From NCBI GenBank assembly GCA_003285105.1, contig CP030158.1, forward strand, positions 682,001 to 746,000: a stretch of DNA of 64,000 nt. The letters are read 5' to 3'. The notes beneath the pieces are model-generated. The model ran no database searches and was not told the DNA's origin. It saw only the letters and a program-made list of their open reading frames with translations. A program made the position numbers and the translations under genes. Shown here in pieces: positions 35,650 through 46,626 of this stretch; position 1 is the first letter of the stretch, and every line of letters starts with the position of its first letter. The DNA is from Roseithermus sacchariphilus (GTDB taxonomy: Bacteria > Bacteroidota > Rhodothermia > Rhodothermales > MEBIC09517).

Positions 35650-36468
35650 ATGTTCGGTAACGCGCGCCTGCACGCCTTCCGTCGTCGGCTGCACGAAGTC
35701 ATCTTCGAGGCCGACACCCCCGCCGGCAAGACCTTCGACGTCGCGCTCATCATCACGATCCTCGCCAGCGTCGGCGCCGTGATGCTGGAGAGCATCGCCT
35801 CGTTCCGGGCGGCGCACGGGGCGGCGCTGCGCTTTGCGGAGTGGGGCTTCACCCTCCTCTTCACCCTGGAGTATCTGCTGCGGCTCTGGACGGTCGGCCG
35901 GCCGCTGCGCTATGCCACGAGCTTCTTCGGCATCGTGGACCTGCTGGCGATCCTGCCTACGTACCTGAGCATCCTCCTGCCCGGCGCGCAGTACTTTCTG
36001 GTGATCCGGCTGCTGCGCGTGTTGCGCGTCTTCCGCGTGCTGAAGCTGGCGCAGTACCTCATCGAGGCCGACGAGCTGCGGCGGGCGCTGCGGGCCAGCC
36101 GACGCAAGATCATCGTCTTCCTCGTCGCCGTGCTGACGCTGAACGTCATCCTGGGCTCGCTCATGTATCTGGTGGAGGGCGCCGAGAACGGGTTTACCAG
36201 CATCCCCCGCAGCATCTACTGGTCCATCGTCACGCTGACGACGGTCGGCTACGGCGACATCTCACCGCGGACCAACCTGGGCCAGGCGCTGGCTTCGTTC
36301 ATCATGATCATCGGCTATGCCATCATCGCCGTGCCCACGGGCATCGTGACGGCCGAGATGACGTGGACCAGACGCCGGCCGGTATCGACGCAGGTGTGCC
36401 CGCAATGCGCCGCCGAGGGGCACGACCCGGACGCCGTCTTCTGCAAGCGCTGCGGCGCGCGGCTGTAG
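35650..36468 (+). CDS. Voltage-gated K+ channel with C-terminal zinc ribbon
   Basis: The product is 272 aa with six membrane segments. The fourth carries a voltage-sensor pattern of basic residues every third position (R120, R123, R126, R129, K132 in RLLRVLRVFRVLKL). The pore loop contains the K+ selectivity filter TVGYGD (198-203). The last 27 residues form a zinc ribbon (VCPQCAAEGHDPDAVFCKRC), an uncommon attachment for a Kv-type channel. It would pass potassium through the inner membrane in response to voltage. Gene order after RoxA-like and Nudix suggests co-transcription; no functional link is evident. Confidence 0.9.
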   Translation: MFGNARLHAFRRRLHEVIFEADTPAGKTFDVALIITILASVGAVMLESIASFRAAHGAALRFAEWGFTLLFTLEYLLRLWTVGRPLRYATSFFGIVDLLAILPTYLSILLPGAQYFLVIRLLRVLRVFRVLKLAQYLIEADELRRALRASRRKIIVFLVAVLTLNVILGSLMYLVEGAENGFTSIPRSIYWSIVTLTTVGYGDISPRTNLGQALASFIMIIGYAIIAVPTGIVTAEMTWTRRRPVSTQVCPQCAAEGHDPDAVFCKRCGARL

Positions 36469-36504
36469 GCGCCCGGGCGCAGCGGCCGCCGGCGGCCGCC
36501 CGGC

Positions 36505-38421
36505 TCAGGCCAGCCCCGGCCGCAACCCGCCCGGCGCCCCGGACCACGGGCCGGCGTCTCCATGCGAGGCCAGCGCCGGCAGCGTGAAGCTGAACTCGCT
36601 GCCCTGCCCGGCGGCCCCCTCGCTGCGCACGCCCACCGTCCCGCCGAGCCGCTCCACGATGCGGCGCACGATCGACAGGCCGAGGCCCTGCCCGCCGGCC
36701 TTCACCTGCTCCAACCGCTCGAACGGGCGGAACAGCCGGCTCTGCGCCTCGGGGCTGAGGCCGTCTCCGTTGTCCCGCACCCAGAAGCGCACCCAGCCGT
36801 CGCCCTGCACCTCGGCCCCCAGCGTCACGTGCGGAGGGCGGCCGCCGTACTTGATGGCGTTGCTGATGTAGTTGACCCACACCTCGGCGACCCACGGCCC
36901 GTAGCCGACCGCCACCGGCCACGTCTCGGGCTGCGTCAGCACCGGCTCGTGCTCGTCGAGGAGATACCCCAGGCGCTGGAGCGCCTCCGCCACGATGCCG
37001 CCCATGTCCAGCGGCGCCGTCGTCACCCCCGCCCGGCGCACGTTCGCCAGCAGCATCAGCTCGTCGATGAGGTTGTTCATCTTGTGCGCGTAGCGGCCGA
37101 TATGGCCGGCAAACTCGCGGAGCTGCTCCAGCGTCAGCGTCTCATGTTCCCGCTCCAGCACGTCGGCAAAGCCGATCAACGTCATCAGCGGCGATTTGAG
37201 GTCGTGCGCCACCGTGTGGGCGAACGCGTCCAGCTCTTCGATGAGATGGGCCTGCTCCTGCTCGGCCTGCTTGCGCTCGGTGATGTCCCACCCGGTCGAC
37301 TGAAACTCCACGAGCACGCCGTCATCGTCGAAGAGCGCGCGGTCGGTCCAGTGCTGCCAGCGGAGGGTGCCGTCGGGCATACGAACCTGGTGTTCGATGC
37401 TGCGCAGCGGCTGCTCCGGGGTGAAGGTGGCGAGGTGGTGCAGGAACCGCTCCCGCTCCTCCGGCGGCAGCCAGTCCAGGAAGTTGGCGCCGATGAGGGC
37501 TTCCGGGTCCCGGCCCATCATGCGCCCATAGGCCTGGTTGGCAAAGGTCAACGTGCCGTCCGGGCGGAAGCGGCAGACGTACTCGGCCTGATCTTCCACG
37601 ATGGCGCGGTAGCGCGTCTCGCTCTGCAGGCCCACGGCGTGGGTCACCTGCCCGCGGCGATCCCGGAGCGGCGAAAGCATCAGGTCGCTCCAGGCGGTGC
37701 TCCCGTCGGGCCGGCGTTTTTCGAGGGTGATGCGGCAGGACGCCCCGCGGCGAAGCGTCTGCTGAATCTCCTGCGGATCGACGGCCCGGGTGCGGAACCC
37801 CTGCAGGTCGCAGCAACTGCGGCCCAGGTACTCCTCCGGGCGGAGGCCGGTGATGGCCTCGAACGCCGGGTTGCCGTAGACGACGGGCAGACCGGGCTGC
37901 CGCATGTCGGCGATGATGAGGCCGAGGCCGGCCGCCTCCACGGCACGTCCGTGCAGGGTCAGCGCCTCGTGCACCCGGTTCCTGGCCTGCTCCATTCGAT
38001 CCATCCGCCGGATCTGCTGCGCGGTGGTCAGCACATGCCCCAGCCGATCCCGCGCGATCACGTCGCAGGCGCCGGCCTGCAGGCCGCGGAGGATCTCCCG
38101 GTGCCCGACCTCACGGGCAACGAGGATGACCTCCACCCCCGGCCGCGCCGCCCGCACGGCGTCCAGCACCCGCTCCGGGCTGGCATCGTCCACATCCGCG
38201 ACGACCAGATGCCAAGGCTCCCGTTGCAACACATACCGCAGGACGTCGGCATCGGGGACCTGCTTGACGAACGGGTGCAGGCCGCCCTCCGCGAGCAGGC
38301 GCTCCAACGTGGCCGCATCCGTCCCGTCCTGCTGAACCACGAGCACGCGGAAACGCGGCGCTTGCGGCTCCTCTCCCTCCTGTCCGACCCCGGGTCGCCG
38401 TCGTGTTTTGCTTTCAGGCAT
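36505..38421 (-). CDS. Sensor histidine kinase with pseudo-receiver, LOV-like PAS and PAS domains
   Basis: The product is 638 aa from ATG 38421. Residues 24-140 form a receiver-like domain (RVLVVQQDGTDAATLERLLA, HLVVADVDDASP) in which the usual C-terminal Lys is not evident. Residues about 155-270 form a LOV-like PAS: VVYGNPAFEAITGLRPEEYL, then GRSCCDLQG (200-208) in place of GRNCRFLQG. The cysteine that forms the flavin adduct in LOV domains is kept at 203, but the neighbouring Asn and Arg are replaced. A second PAS is at about 271-385. The HisKA H-box is AHTVAHDLKSPL (phospho-His about 406), and HATPase motifs YISNAIKYGG, DNGDGLS and GQGLGLSIV complete the kinase. No response regulator is adjacent. 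Confidence 0.88.
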   Translation of the reverse strand: MPESKTRRRPGVGQEGEEPQAPRFRVLVVQQDGTDAATLERLLAEGGLHPFVKQVPDADVLRYVLQREPWHLVVADVDDASPERVLDAVRAARPGVEVILVAREVGHREILRGLQAGACDVIARDRLGHVLTTAQQIRRMDRMEQARNRVHEALTLHGRAVEAAGLGLIIADMRQPGLPVVYGNPAFEAITGLRPEEYLGRSCCDLQGFRTRAVDPQEIQQTLRRGASCRITLEKRRPDGSTAWSDLMLSPLRDRRGQVTHAVGLQSETRYRAIVEDQAEYVCRFRPDGTLTFANQAYGRMMGRDPEALIGANFLDWLPPEERERFLHHLATFTPEQPLRSIEHQVRMPDGTLRWQHWTDRALFDDDGVLVEFQSTGWDITERKQAEQEQAHLIEELDAFAHTVAHDLKSPLMTLIGFADVLEREHETLTLEQLREFAGHIGRYAHKMNNLIDELMLLANVRRAGVTTAPLDMGGIVAEALQRLGYLLDEHEPVLTQPETWPVAVGYGPWVAEVWVNYISNAIKYGGRPPHVTLGAEVQGDGWVRFWVRDNGDGLSPEAQSRLFRPFERLEQVKAGGQGLGLSIVRRIVERLGGTVGVRSEGAAGQGSEFSFTLPALASHGDAGPWSGAPGGLRPGLA

Positions 38422-38598
38422 GGTGCCGTTCCCTCTGATTGGAATACCCACCCAGATGCCTCCGGCTTTTCCCGGAAAATCCGCATCCGGTGTCCAGGCA
38501 AACGGCGTGCCCGGCCCTTTCGGGGGGAAGGTGGGAACATCCGACCGCATCGGGGGAATGTTTTTCCGCTTTGCCCTCCCATCGCTGCCCGTCGCCCC

Positions 38599-39273
38599 AT
38601 GCTGCTACACCCCGCCTGGTCGCTCTTCGAACGGATGCTGTTCGACCGGCCCTCCGGGGCGGATCTCTTCAACCCGTACCGCGACCGGCATCCGGCGCTG
38701 GACCGCCCGGAGGCGCCGGCCATCCGCCGGGCCAACCTGCAGCGGTACCTGGCCGCCTACACCCGCCGGCCCCGTGTGCTGCTGGTGGCCGAGGCGCCGG
38801 GTCCGTGGGGCTGCCGGTTCTCGGGCGTCCCCATCACGAGCGAGGCCCAGCTCGTCGATCCGTCCTTCCCGCTGGAGGGCGCGCCCTCCGGCCGGGACGA
38901 GACGCCGCACGCCGAGTACAGCGCCTCGATCTTCTGGCGGGTGATGCAGCCGTTCTTCCCGCACTTCTTCGTCTGGAACAGCGTCCCGCTGCATCCGCAC
39001 CGGCCGGGCGAGCCGCTGACGATCCGCCCTCCGCGCCGCCGCGAGGTGAAGGCCTACGCCCCGCTGCTGGCCGCCCTGGTGGACGTGCTGCGTCCCGAGC
39101 GGGTGCTGGCCATCGGCCGGCAGGCGGAGTTCGCGCTGGCGCACGTCGGCGTCGAGGCCACGTACGTCCGCCATCCCTCGCAGGGTGGCGCGACGCGGTT
39201 CGAGGCAGGGGTGACGGCGGCGTTCGAGGCGATGGGCGGCACGGCCGGAGCGCCATCGCCCGCCGATGCGTAG
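38599..39273 (+). CDS. Uracil-DNA-glycosylase-superfamily protein
   Basis: The product is 224 aa. The segment LLVAEAPGPWGCRFSGVPIT resembles motif A of the UDG superfamily (GEAPG-type). ASIFWRVM, HFFVWNSVPLHPH and LAIGRQAEFAL resemble later strands, and VRHPSQGGATRF matches the HPS motif B region. The family includes base-excision glycosylases and some proteins of unknown activity. The catalytic water-activating residue cannot be placed with confidence. It is divergent from the histidine kinase and 42 bp upstream of the WYL regulator. Confidence 0.75.
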   Translation: MLLHPAWSLFERMLFDRPSGADLFNPYRDRHPALDRPEAPAIRRANLQRYLAAYTRRPRVLLVAEAPGPWGCRFSGVPITSEAQLVDPSFPLEGAPSGRDETPHAEYSASIFWRVMQPFFPHFFVWNSVPLHPHRPGEPLTIRPPRRREVKAYAPLLAALVDVLRPERVLAIGRQAEFALAHVGVEATYVRHPSQGGATRFEAGVTAAFEAMGGTAGAPSPADA

Positions 39274-39315
39274 TTTGTGCCTCCGCTGCTCCGCTCTCCT
39301 TCCACGCCCCGGCCC

Positions 39316-40260
39316 ATGACGCGATCCGATCGCCTGCGTGGCCTCGTGCACACGCTGCAGACCCGGCGCTGGCTGCGCGCCGCCGACCTGGCCGAGCACT
39401 TCGGCGTCAGCCGCCGCACCGTGTACCGGGACGTACAGGCCCTCTACGACGCGGGCATCCCCATCGTCGCCCTGCCCGGCAAAGGCTACCGGCTCGACGA
39501 CGCCTACGTCCTCCCCCCGCTGCTGCTCACGCTCGACGAAGCCGAGGTGGTGCTGCTGGGCACCGCCGGCCTGGCCGACGCGGCAGACGAGCCGCTGCGG
39601 GCGGCGGCACGCTCGGTCCGCGAGAAGGTGACGGCGGCCCTTCCGGCAGAGCAGCGCGACGCCCTCACCCACCGAACGGCCGGGCTGCGGTTCGTCCCGA
39701 TCCACACCGCGGCGCCCCCCGGCGAAGGCGCACACCTGTCCGTGCTGCGCCGGGCCGTCGAGGCCGGGCGGGCCGTGCGCCTCACCTACCGGGACCGCGG
39801 GGCGGTCGCCACGACCTGCACCGTACACCCCTACGGCCTGATCCAGCAAGGCGGAGCCTGGCACCTCATCGGGCGGGACCCGACCCGGCAGCGCGTACGC
39901 TCGTTTCGGCTGGCCTGGATGGACGAGGTGGCGGTGCTGGAGGATCGCTTCGAGCGCCCCGCCGGCTACCGCAGCGCACTCCCGGACGGCCCGGCACCCG
40001 TCACCGTGCAGGTGCTGTTCGACCCCGACGTGGCGGACCGGGTGCGTGTGGCGCCTGCGTTCCACCCCGCCGAGACGACGCCCCACCCGGACGGCCTGCT
40101 CGTCACGCTGAAGGTGCCGCACGAGGACGCGGCGATCCCGTGGCTGCTGAGCTGGGGCGCACACGTCCGCGTGCTGGAGCCCGCCGGCCTGCGGCACCGC
40201 CTCGCCCGCGAAGCGGCGCGCATCATCGCCCGGTACCGCACCGAGCGAACGCTGTTGTGA
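39316..40260 (+). CDS. YafY-type HTH/WYL-domain transcriptional regulator
   Basis: The product is 314 aa. ATG 39316 gives an HTH_11-type winged helix (LRAADLAEHFGVSRRTVYRD, then VQALYDAGIPIVALPGKGYR). The WYL domain follows (about 140-220): VRLTYRDRG, HPYGLIQQGGAWHLIGRDP and RVRSFRLAWMDEV. A WCX-like C-terminus ends the protein. WYL regulators bind ligands, often nucleic-acid fragments, and control stress or defence genes. The neighbours (UDG-like, CutC) do not define a target. It is 24 bp upstream of cutC on the same strand. Confidence 0.87.
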   Translation: MTRSDRLRGLVHTLQTRRWLRAADLAEHFGVSRRTVYRDVQALYDAGIPIVALPGKGYRLDDAYVLPPLLLTLDEAEVVLLGTAGLADAADEPLRAAARSVREKVTAALPAEQRDALTHRTAGLRFVPIHTAAPPGEGAHLSVLRRAVEAGRAVRLTYRDRGAVATTCTVHPYGLIQQGGAWHLIGRDPTRQRVRSFRLAWMDEVAVLEDRFERPAGYRSALPDGPAPVTVQVLFDPDVADRVRVAPAFHPAETTPHPDGLLVTLKVPHEDAAIPWLLSWGAHVRVLEPAGLRHRLAREAARIIARYRTERTLL

Positions 40261-40284
40261 CCCTCCCAGACACGATGCCTCCCC

Positions 40285-41046
40285 ATGCCCATCCTCCTCG
40301 AAGTCTGCATCGCCTCGGTCGATGACGCCGTGATCGCGGCTGGAGCCGGCGCGGACCGCCTCGAACTGAACGCCGCGCTGGAACTGGGTGGCCTGACGCC
40401 CTCGCTCGGCACCCTCATCGCCGTCAAAGAAGCCGTCGACCTCCCGGTGCTCGTCATGCTCCGGCCCCGTCCGGGCGGCTTCTGCTACAGCACCGCCGAC
40501 GTCGACGTCATGCAGCGGGATCTCGACCTGGCGCTGGAGCACGGCGCCGACGGCGTCGTCTTCGGCCTCCTGACCGAGGACGGCCGGGTCGACGCGGCGC
40601 GCTGCGCCCGCCTGCTGGCGCGCTGTGGCGGCCGCCCGGCCGTCTTCCACCGGGCCTTCGACGTCACGCCGGACCCCGCCGAGGCGCTCGAAACGCTCAT
40701 CGACCTCGGCTTTGCGCGGGTGCTGACCTCCGGGCAGGAGGCCAGCGCCTACAACGGCGCGGCCTGCATCCGCCGCCTCATCGAGCAGGCGGCCGGGCGC
40801 ATCGAGATCCTGCCGGGCGGCGGCATCAACGCCTTCACCGTGGCCGACGTCGTCGCCCGCACCGGCTGCACGCAGGTTCACGCCTCGCTGCGCACCAGCC
40901 GCCGCGACCCCTCCACCGCCGCCCGGCCCCACATCCGCTTCAGCAGCCCCGTGCGCGCGGGCGAGGACCGCGTCGGCCTCACCGACGCCGAGGCCGTCTC
41001 CGACCTGCGCCGGCGGCTCGACCAGGCCACGCTCGATGCTCGTTGA
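40285..41046 (+). CDS. cutC: CutC family protein
   Basis: The product is 253 aa, normal for the CutC TIM-barrel family. Family motifs are LLEVCIASVDDAVIAAGAGA, DRLELNAALELGGLTPSLG, VLVMLRPRPGGFCYS, GVVFGLLTEDGRVD, VFHRAFD, RVLTSGQE and ILPGGGINA. CutC was described as a copper-homeostasis protein in E. coli, but its biochemical role is not settled. It lies 24 bp after the WYL regulator and upstream of gcvP by 114 bp. No copper genes are nearby. Confidence 0.88.
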   Translation: MPILLEVCIASVDDAVIAAGAGADRLELNAALELGGLTPSLGTLIAVKEAVDLPVLVMLRPRPGGFCYSTADVDVMQRDLDLALEHGADGVVFGLLTEDGRVDAARCARLLARCGGRPAVFHRAFDVTPDPAEALETLIDLGFARVLTSGQEASAYNGAACIRRLIEQAAGRIEILPGGGINAFTVADVVARTGCTQVHASLRTSRRDPSTAARPHIRFSSPVRAGEDRVGLTDAEAVSDLRRRLDQATLDAR

Positions 41047-41160
41047 ACATGCCAAAACGGCGTGAAGCAGGGATCAGGGGCCGCGCTCCGTCGGTTCCAC
41101 CGGCACCCGCGCAGACCCCTCGGCGCCCCGGCTGTGCCACTCACTCGGTTCTCCTGCTCC

Positions 41161-44058
<2,898 letters not shown>

Positions 44059-44067
44059 GAGGGTGCG

Positions 44068-44415
44068 ATGCGATCCCCCCGGTTCTACCTCGCCCACATG
44101 CTGGACCAACTGGCTTACCTCACAGCAACATCGGCCGGGCTTACCAGAGAGGCTTTCCTGAACGACCGCACGCTGATCCTGGCGGTCGAACGCAGCCTGG
44201 AGATTATCGGCGAAGCAGCCGGTAAACTCGATGACGGCTTCAAGGAGGCGCACCCCGAGATTCCCTGGCGCAACATCCGAGGCCTCCGCAACATCATCGC
44301 TCACGTGTACTGGAACGTGGACTATGACATCGTGTGGAACGTAATCAGCGAGGACGTGCCGCGTCTCCACAGGCAGCTTCGCACCCTGCTCGACTCGCTG
44401 GAGGAGGACGAATGA
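44068..44415 (+). CDS. hepT: HepT-like toxin (DUF86 RNase)
   Basis: The product is 115 aa. The RX4HXY motif is R74-NIIA-H79-V-Y81 in LRNIIAHVYWNVDYD. The fold is the four-helix HepT type with LAVERSLEIIGEAAGKLDDG. In studied HepT/MntA systems HepT is an RNase, and its motif tyrosine is AMPylated by the nucleotidyltransferase antitoxin. SD sequence AGGAGG overlaps the gcvP stop codon. The stop overlaps the antitoxin start as ATGA. Base composition is visibly lower in GC than gcvP, in line with recent insertion. Confidence 0.88.
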   Translation: MRSPRFYLAHMLDQLAYLTATSAGLTREAFLNDRTLILAVERSLEIIGEAAGKLDDGFKEAHPEIPWRNIRGLRNIIAHVYWNVDYDIVWNVISEDVPRLHRQLRTLLDSLEEDE

Positions 44416-44705
44416 CCAAAACCGATATCATCGATCGCATCCGGGCCCACGAGGCCGATCTCAGGCAACTCGGCCTGCGGTCGCTCATGCTGTTCGGCTC
44501 CATGGCGCGCGGCACGGCTACACCCGCCAGCGACGTGGATTTCCTGTACGAATTCGAGGAAAACGAGGCCACGCTGGAGCACTTCCTCGAACTCAAGGCC
44601 TTGCTGGAAACCCTGCTGGGATGCTCCGTAGACCTCATCTCGAACCGCTACGCAAGCCCTCACTTCCGCCGCTCGATCCGTGGTCAGCTAGAACGGGTCC
44701 TCTGA
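44412..44705 (+). CDS. mntA: MntA-like nucleotidyltransferase antitoxin
   Basis: The product is 97 aa. It has the minimal nucleotidyltransferase signature GSX10DXD: G29-S30 then D41-V-D43 in FGSMARGTATPASDVDF. The third carboxylate is probably in CSVDLISNRYA. The family blocks HepT by attaching AMP to its active-site tyrosine. The start overlaps hepT by 4 bp, so translation is coupled. The stop codon lies 6 bp before the second copy of the 46-bp gcvP repeat. Confidence 0.87.
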   Translation: MTKTDIIDRIRAHEADLRQLGLRSLMLFGSMARGTATPASDVDFLYEFEENEATLEHFLELKALLETLLGCSVDLISNRYASPHFRRSIRGQLERVL

Positions 44706-44711
44706 GCCGCA

Positions 44712-44757
44712 CCCCCGATGGAGGCCTACGCCGACGACGTGGCCGTGCCGGGCGTGT
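44712..44757 (+). repeat. 46-bp direct repeat, copy 2
   Basis: It is identical to 44011-44056. Read in the gcvP frame it ends in TGA (44757-44759) instead of TAG. The convergent SDR gene stops at 44760. This layout suggests the second copy is the original gcvP 3' end, displaced by the HepT/MntA segment, with copy 1 now ending the gene. Confidence 0.95.
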
Positions 44758-44759
44758 GA

Positions 44760-45536
44760 TCACGGCATCGTCAGCCCGGCATCGACGGAGAGCGACTGTC
44801 CGGTGACGGCGTTGCTCAGGTCGGAGGCGAAGAACAGCACGGCCTGCGCGAACTCTTCGACGGTCACGCACGTCCGCAGCGGGGAGCTGTTGGCGACGAT
44901 CTCGAAGACCTCCTCGGTGGTCACCGCGCTGGCGTCGGTAGTCCGCAGCAGCCCGCCGGCGACGAGGTTCACCCGGATGCCGTGCGGCCCCAGCTCCGCC
45001 GCCAGATTGCGCGTCAGCCCCACCATCCCGGCTTTGGCCGTGGTGTAGTCGTAGTAGGTGACGACCGGGTTGTAGACGAGGTTCGTGGAGATGTTGATGA
45101 TCTTCCCGAACCGCTGGGCCTTCATGGTCGGCAGCGCGGCCCGCGTGGTGTTCAACACGCCCCGCACGGCCCCCTCGTACTGCCGCGTGAAGTGGGCCCA
45201 TTCGACGGTTTCGACGCTCGTGTACGGCGCGGCGGGGTCGAACCGGTAGGAGGGCAGGGCATTGTTCACGATGACGTCGAGCCGCCCGAACCGTTCGACG
45301 ATGGCCCCGACCATGGCCTCCACCGCCTCCGGGTCGGTCACGTCGGCCTGGTACGTCATGGCCGTACCGCCGGCTTCCTTGATGGCGGCAGCGACGGCAG
45401 CGGCTTTATCGGCGCTGCGTAGGTAGTTGACACAGACGGCGGCGCCTTCGCCGGCGAGGGCACGGGCCATGGCGGCCCCGGCCCCCCGGCTGGATCCGGT
45501 GACGAGAGCGACCTTGTCGGCAAGCAGCATGGCCAT
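44760..45536 (-). CDS. Short-chain dehydrogenase/reductase (FabG-like)
   Basis: The product is 258 aa from ATG 45536 (45530 is equally possible). The nucleotide-binding motif is TGSSRGAGAAMARAL. NNA occurs in LDVIVNNALPSYR, and the active site is YDYTTAKAG with Tyr-x3-Lys and the catalytic Ser in NISTN. The C-terminus GQSLSVDAGLTMP is typical of classical SDRs such as 3-oxoacyl-ACP reductase. The substrate is unknown. It converges on gcvP and is flanked on both sides by HepT/MntA pairs. Confidence 0.88.
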   Translation of the reverse strand: MAMLLADKVALVTGSSRGAGAAMARALAGEGAAVCVNYLRSADKAAAVAAAIKEAGGTAMTYQADVTDPEAVEAMVGAIVERFGRLDVIVNNALPSYRFDPAAPYTSVETVEWAHFTRQYEGAVRGVLNTTRAALPTMKAQRFGKIINISTNLVYNPVVTYYDYTTAKAGMVGLTRNLAAELGPHGIRVNLVAGGLLRTTDASAVTTEEVFEIVANSSPLRTCVTVEEFAQAVLFFASDLSNAVTGQSLSVDAGLTMP

Positions 45537-45642
45537 CCAGCGATGTGATGGTGGGAATGTGGTGCGGCGTGGAACCACACCGGCCAGACGGTTGATCCAT
45601 GCTACTCGCCGGCCGCCGCCTCGGCCGCGTGCGCCTACACGC

Positions 45643-45984
45643 TCATGAGGCGCCAAGGTCGCGCCTCATCCGATGGATCACCTGCTTCAAGATAGGCAGA
45701 TCGTCCGCAACGATGCGCCAGATCTGTCGCGGATCGATGCCGAGGTAATCATGCACGACCACATTGCGAAATCCACTGATGCTTCGCCAGTCAATGACGG
45801 CATACTGCTGCTTGATCTCTTCCGATAGCCGCTGTGTGGACTCAGCCAGGGTTTGCAGGTTGCGGAGGACAGCATCCTGCGTCTTCTCATCTTCGTAGAA
45901 CGCGTGCTCGCCGGCTGCGGTATAGCGCTCGATCCGAGCAATACGCTCAGCGATGTACTGCACATACACGCGATCATCCTTCAT
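45643..45984 (-). CDS. hepT: HepT-like toxin, second module
   Basis: The product is 113 aa. The RX4HXY motif is R73-NVVV-H78-D-Y80 in FRNVVVHDYLGIDPRQIW. The helix NLQTLAESTQRLSEEIKQQY matches the DUF86 pattern. It is only distantly similar to the HepT at 44068-44415, so it is a separate acquisition rather than a local duplication. It overlaps the preceding antitoxin gene by 4 bp (ATGA at 45984-45981), in the order antitoxin then toxin, opposite to the first module. Confidence 0.87.
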   Translation of the reverse strand: MKDDRVYVQYIAERIARIERYTAAGEHAFYEDEKTQDAVLRNLQTLAESTQRLSEEIKQQYAVIDWRSISGFRNVVVHDYLGIDPRQIWRIVADDLPILKQVIHRMRRDLGAS

Positions 45985-46265
45985 AGCGGCACGGCCTCAC
46001 GCAGCACCTGATCACGCAGGGCGGGATGCAGCGCGTCCTCTGTTACCACCTCAACGCGACACCCCAGCAATGCTTCGAGATCGGCCACCAGACCGCCCGG
46101 AAAGAAAAAGCTGCGCTCCGGTCCGGCCTCGACGAGCAAGTCCACGTCGCTATGCTCCGTCGCATCGCCGCGGCCCCGTGAACCGAAGACGCGCACGTGG
46201 TGCGCCCCATGCCGACGTGCAATGCGCACGATGGCCTCACGATGATGTTGCAGTAGCGGGTCCAT
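45981..46265 (-). CDS. mntA: MntA-like nucleotidyltransferase antitoxin, second module
   Basis: The product is 94 aa from ATG 46265 (MDPLLQHHREAIVRIARRHG). GSX10DXD is present as G28-S29 and D40-V-D42 in FGSRGRGDATEHSDVDLL. A hydrophobic segment FFFPGGLVADLEALLGCRVE follows with the last carboxylate in VEVVTEDAL. A longer open frame continues upstream but has no protein character there. The gene precedes hepT on the minus strand with a 4-bp overlap, so the two are coupled. Confidence 0.86.
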   Translation of the reverse strand: MDPLLQHHREAIVRIARRHGAHHVRVFGSRGRGDATEHSDVDLLVEAGPERSFFFPGGLVADLEALLGCRVEVVTEDALHPALRDQVLREAVPL

Positions 46266-46626
46266 AGGTGGGTGATGACGCCCGGCCCGGACCATGAGTT
46301 TCCTGCCATCCCGCAGCCCGGTATCCCCACCGACCGCTATGTTCACGCTACACGCTTTACCGGCTGCCTCATCCAAGCAGCTTCCTACCCTATCCCTGGC
46401 CTCGAACCCGAAGGCTCGATCCGACGGGCAGTTCTCTCGAATAAAGGCCGGGCGGGTCCCCTCCGCGCCGCGGCACGCCAGGCCGACTCGACGAGGATGG
46501 GAAGCACCGGTCCCGCCTGGCGTGCCTTGATGGCGCTTCCGGCACGTCGTAGCTTGCCGTGTCCCGCCGCTCCGTTCGCCAGGCTCCGGCCCTCCCGGCG
46601 CCGCCCCGTACCGTCCCTGCCCTGCC
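46266..46626. other. Intergenic region, 361 bp
   Basis: No convincing gene. A frame from 46294 (plus) has odd composition and I treat it as non-coding. A 12-bp perfect inverted repeat, GGCACGCCAGGC (46472-46483) and GCCTGGCGTGCC (46515-46526), could form a hairpin with a 31-nt loop. Promoters for the mntA gene (leftward) and the beta-barrel gene (rightward) must lie here but no clear boxes are seen. Confidence 0.5.

Noticed and set aside
41047-41160. Possible glycine riboswitch upstream of gcvP
   Set aside because: The 114-bp gap shows no paired aptamer-like conserved elements that I can recognise.
46294-46530. 78-codon plus-strand frame and the long minus-strand extension of mntA through the same region
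   Set aside because: Neither has protein-like composition; the antitoxin family starts at ATG 46265.
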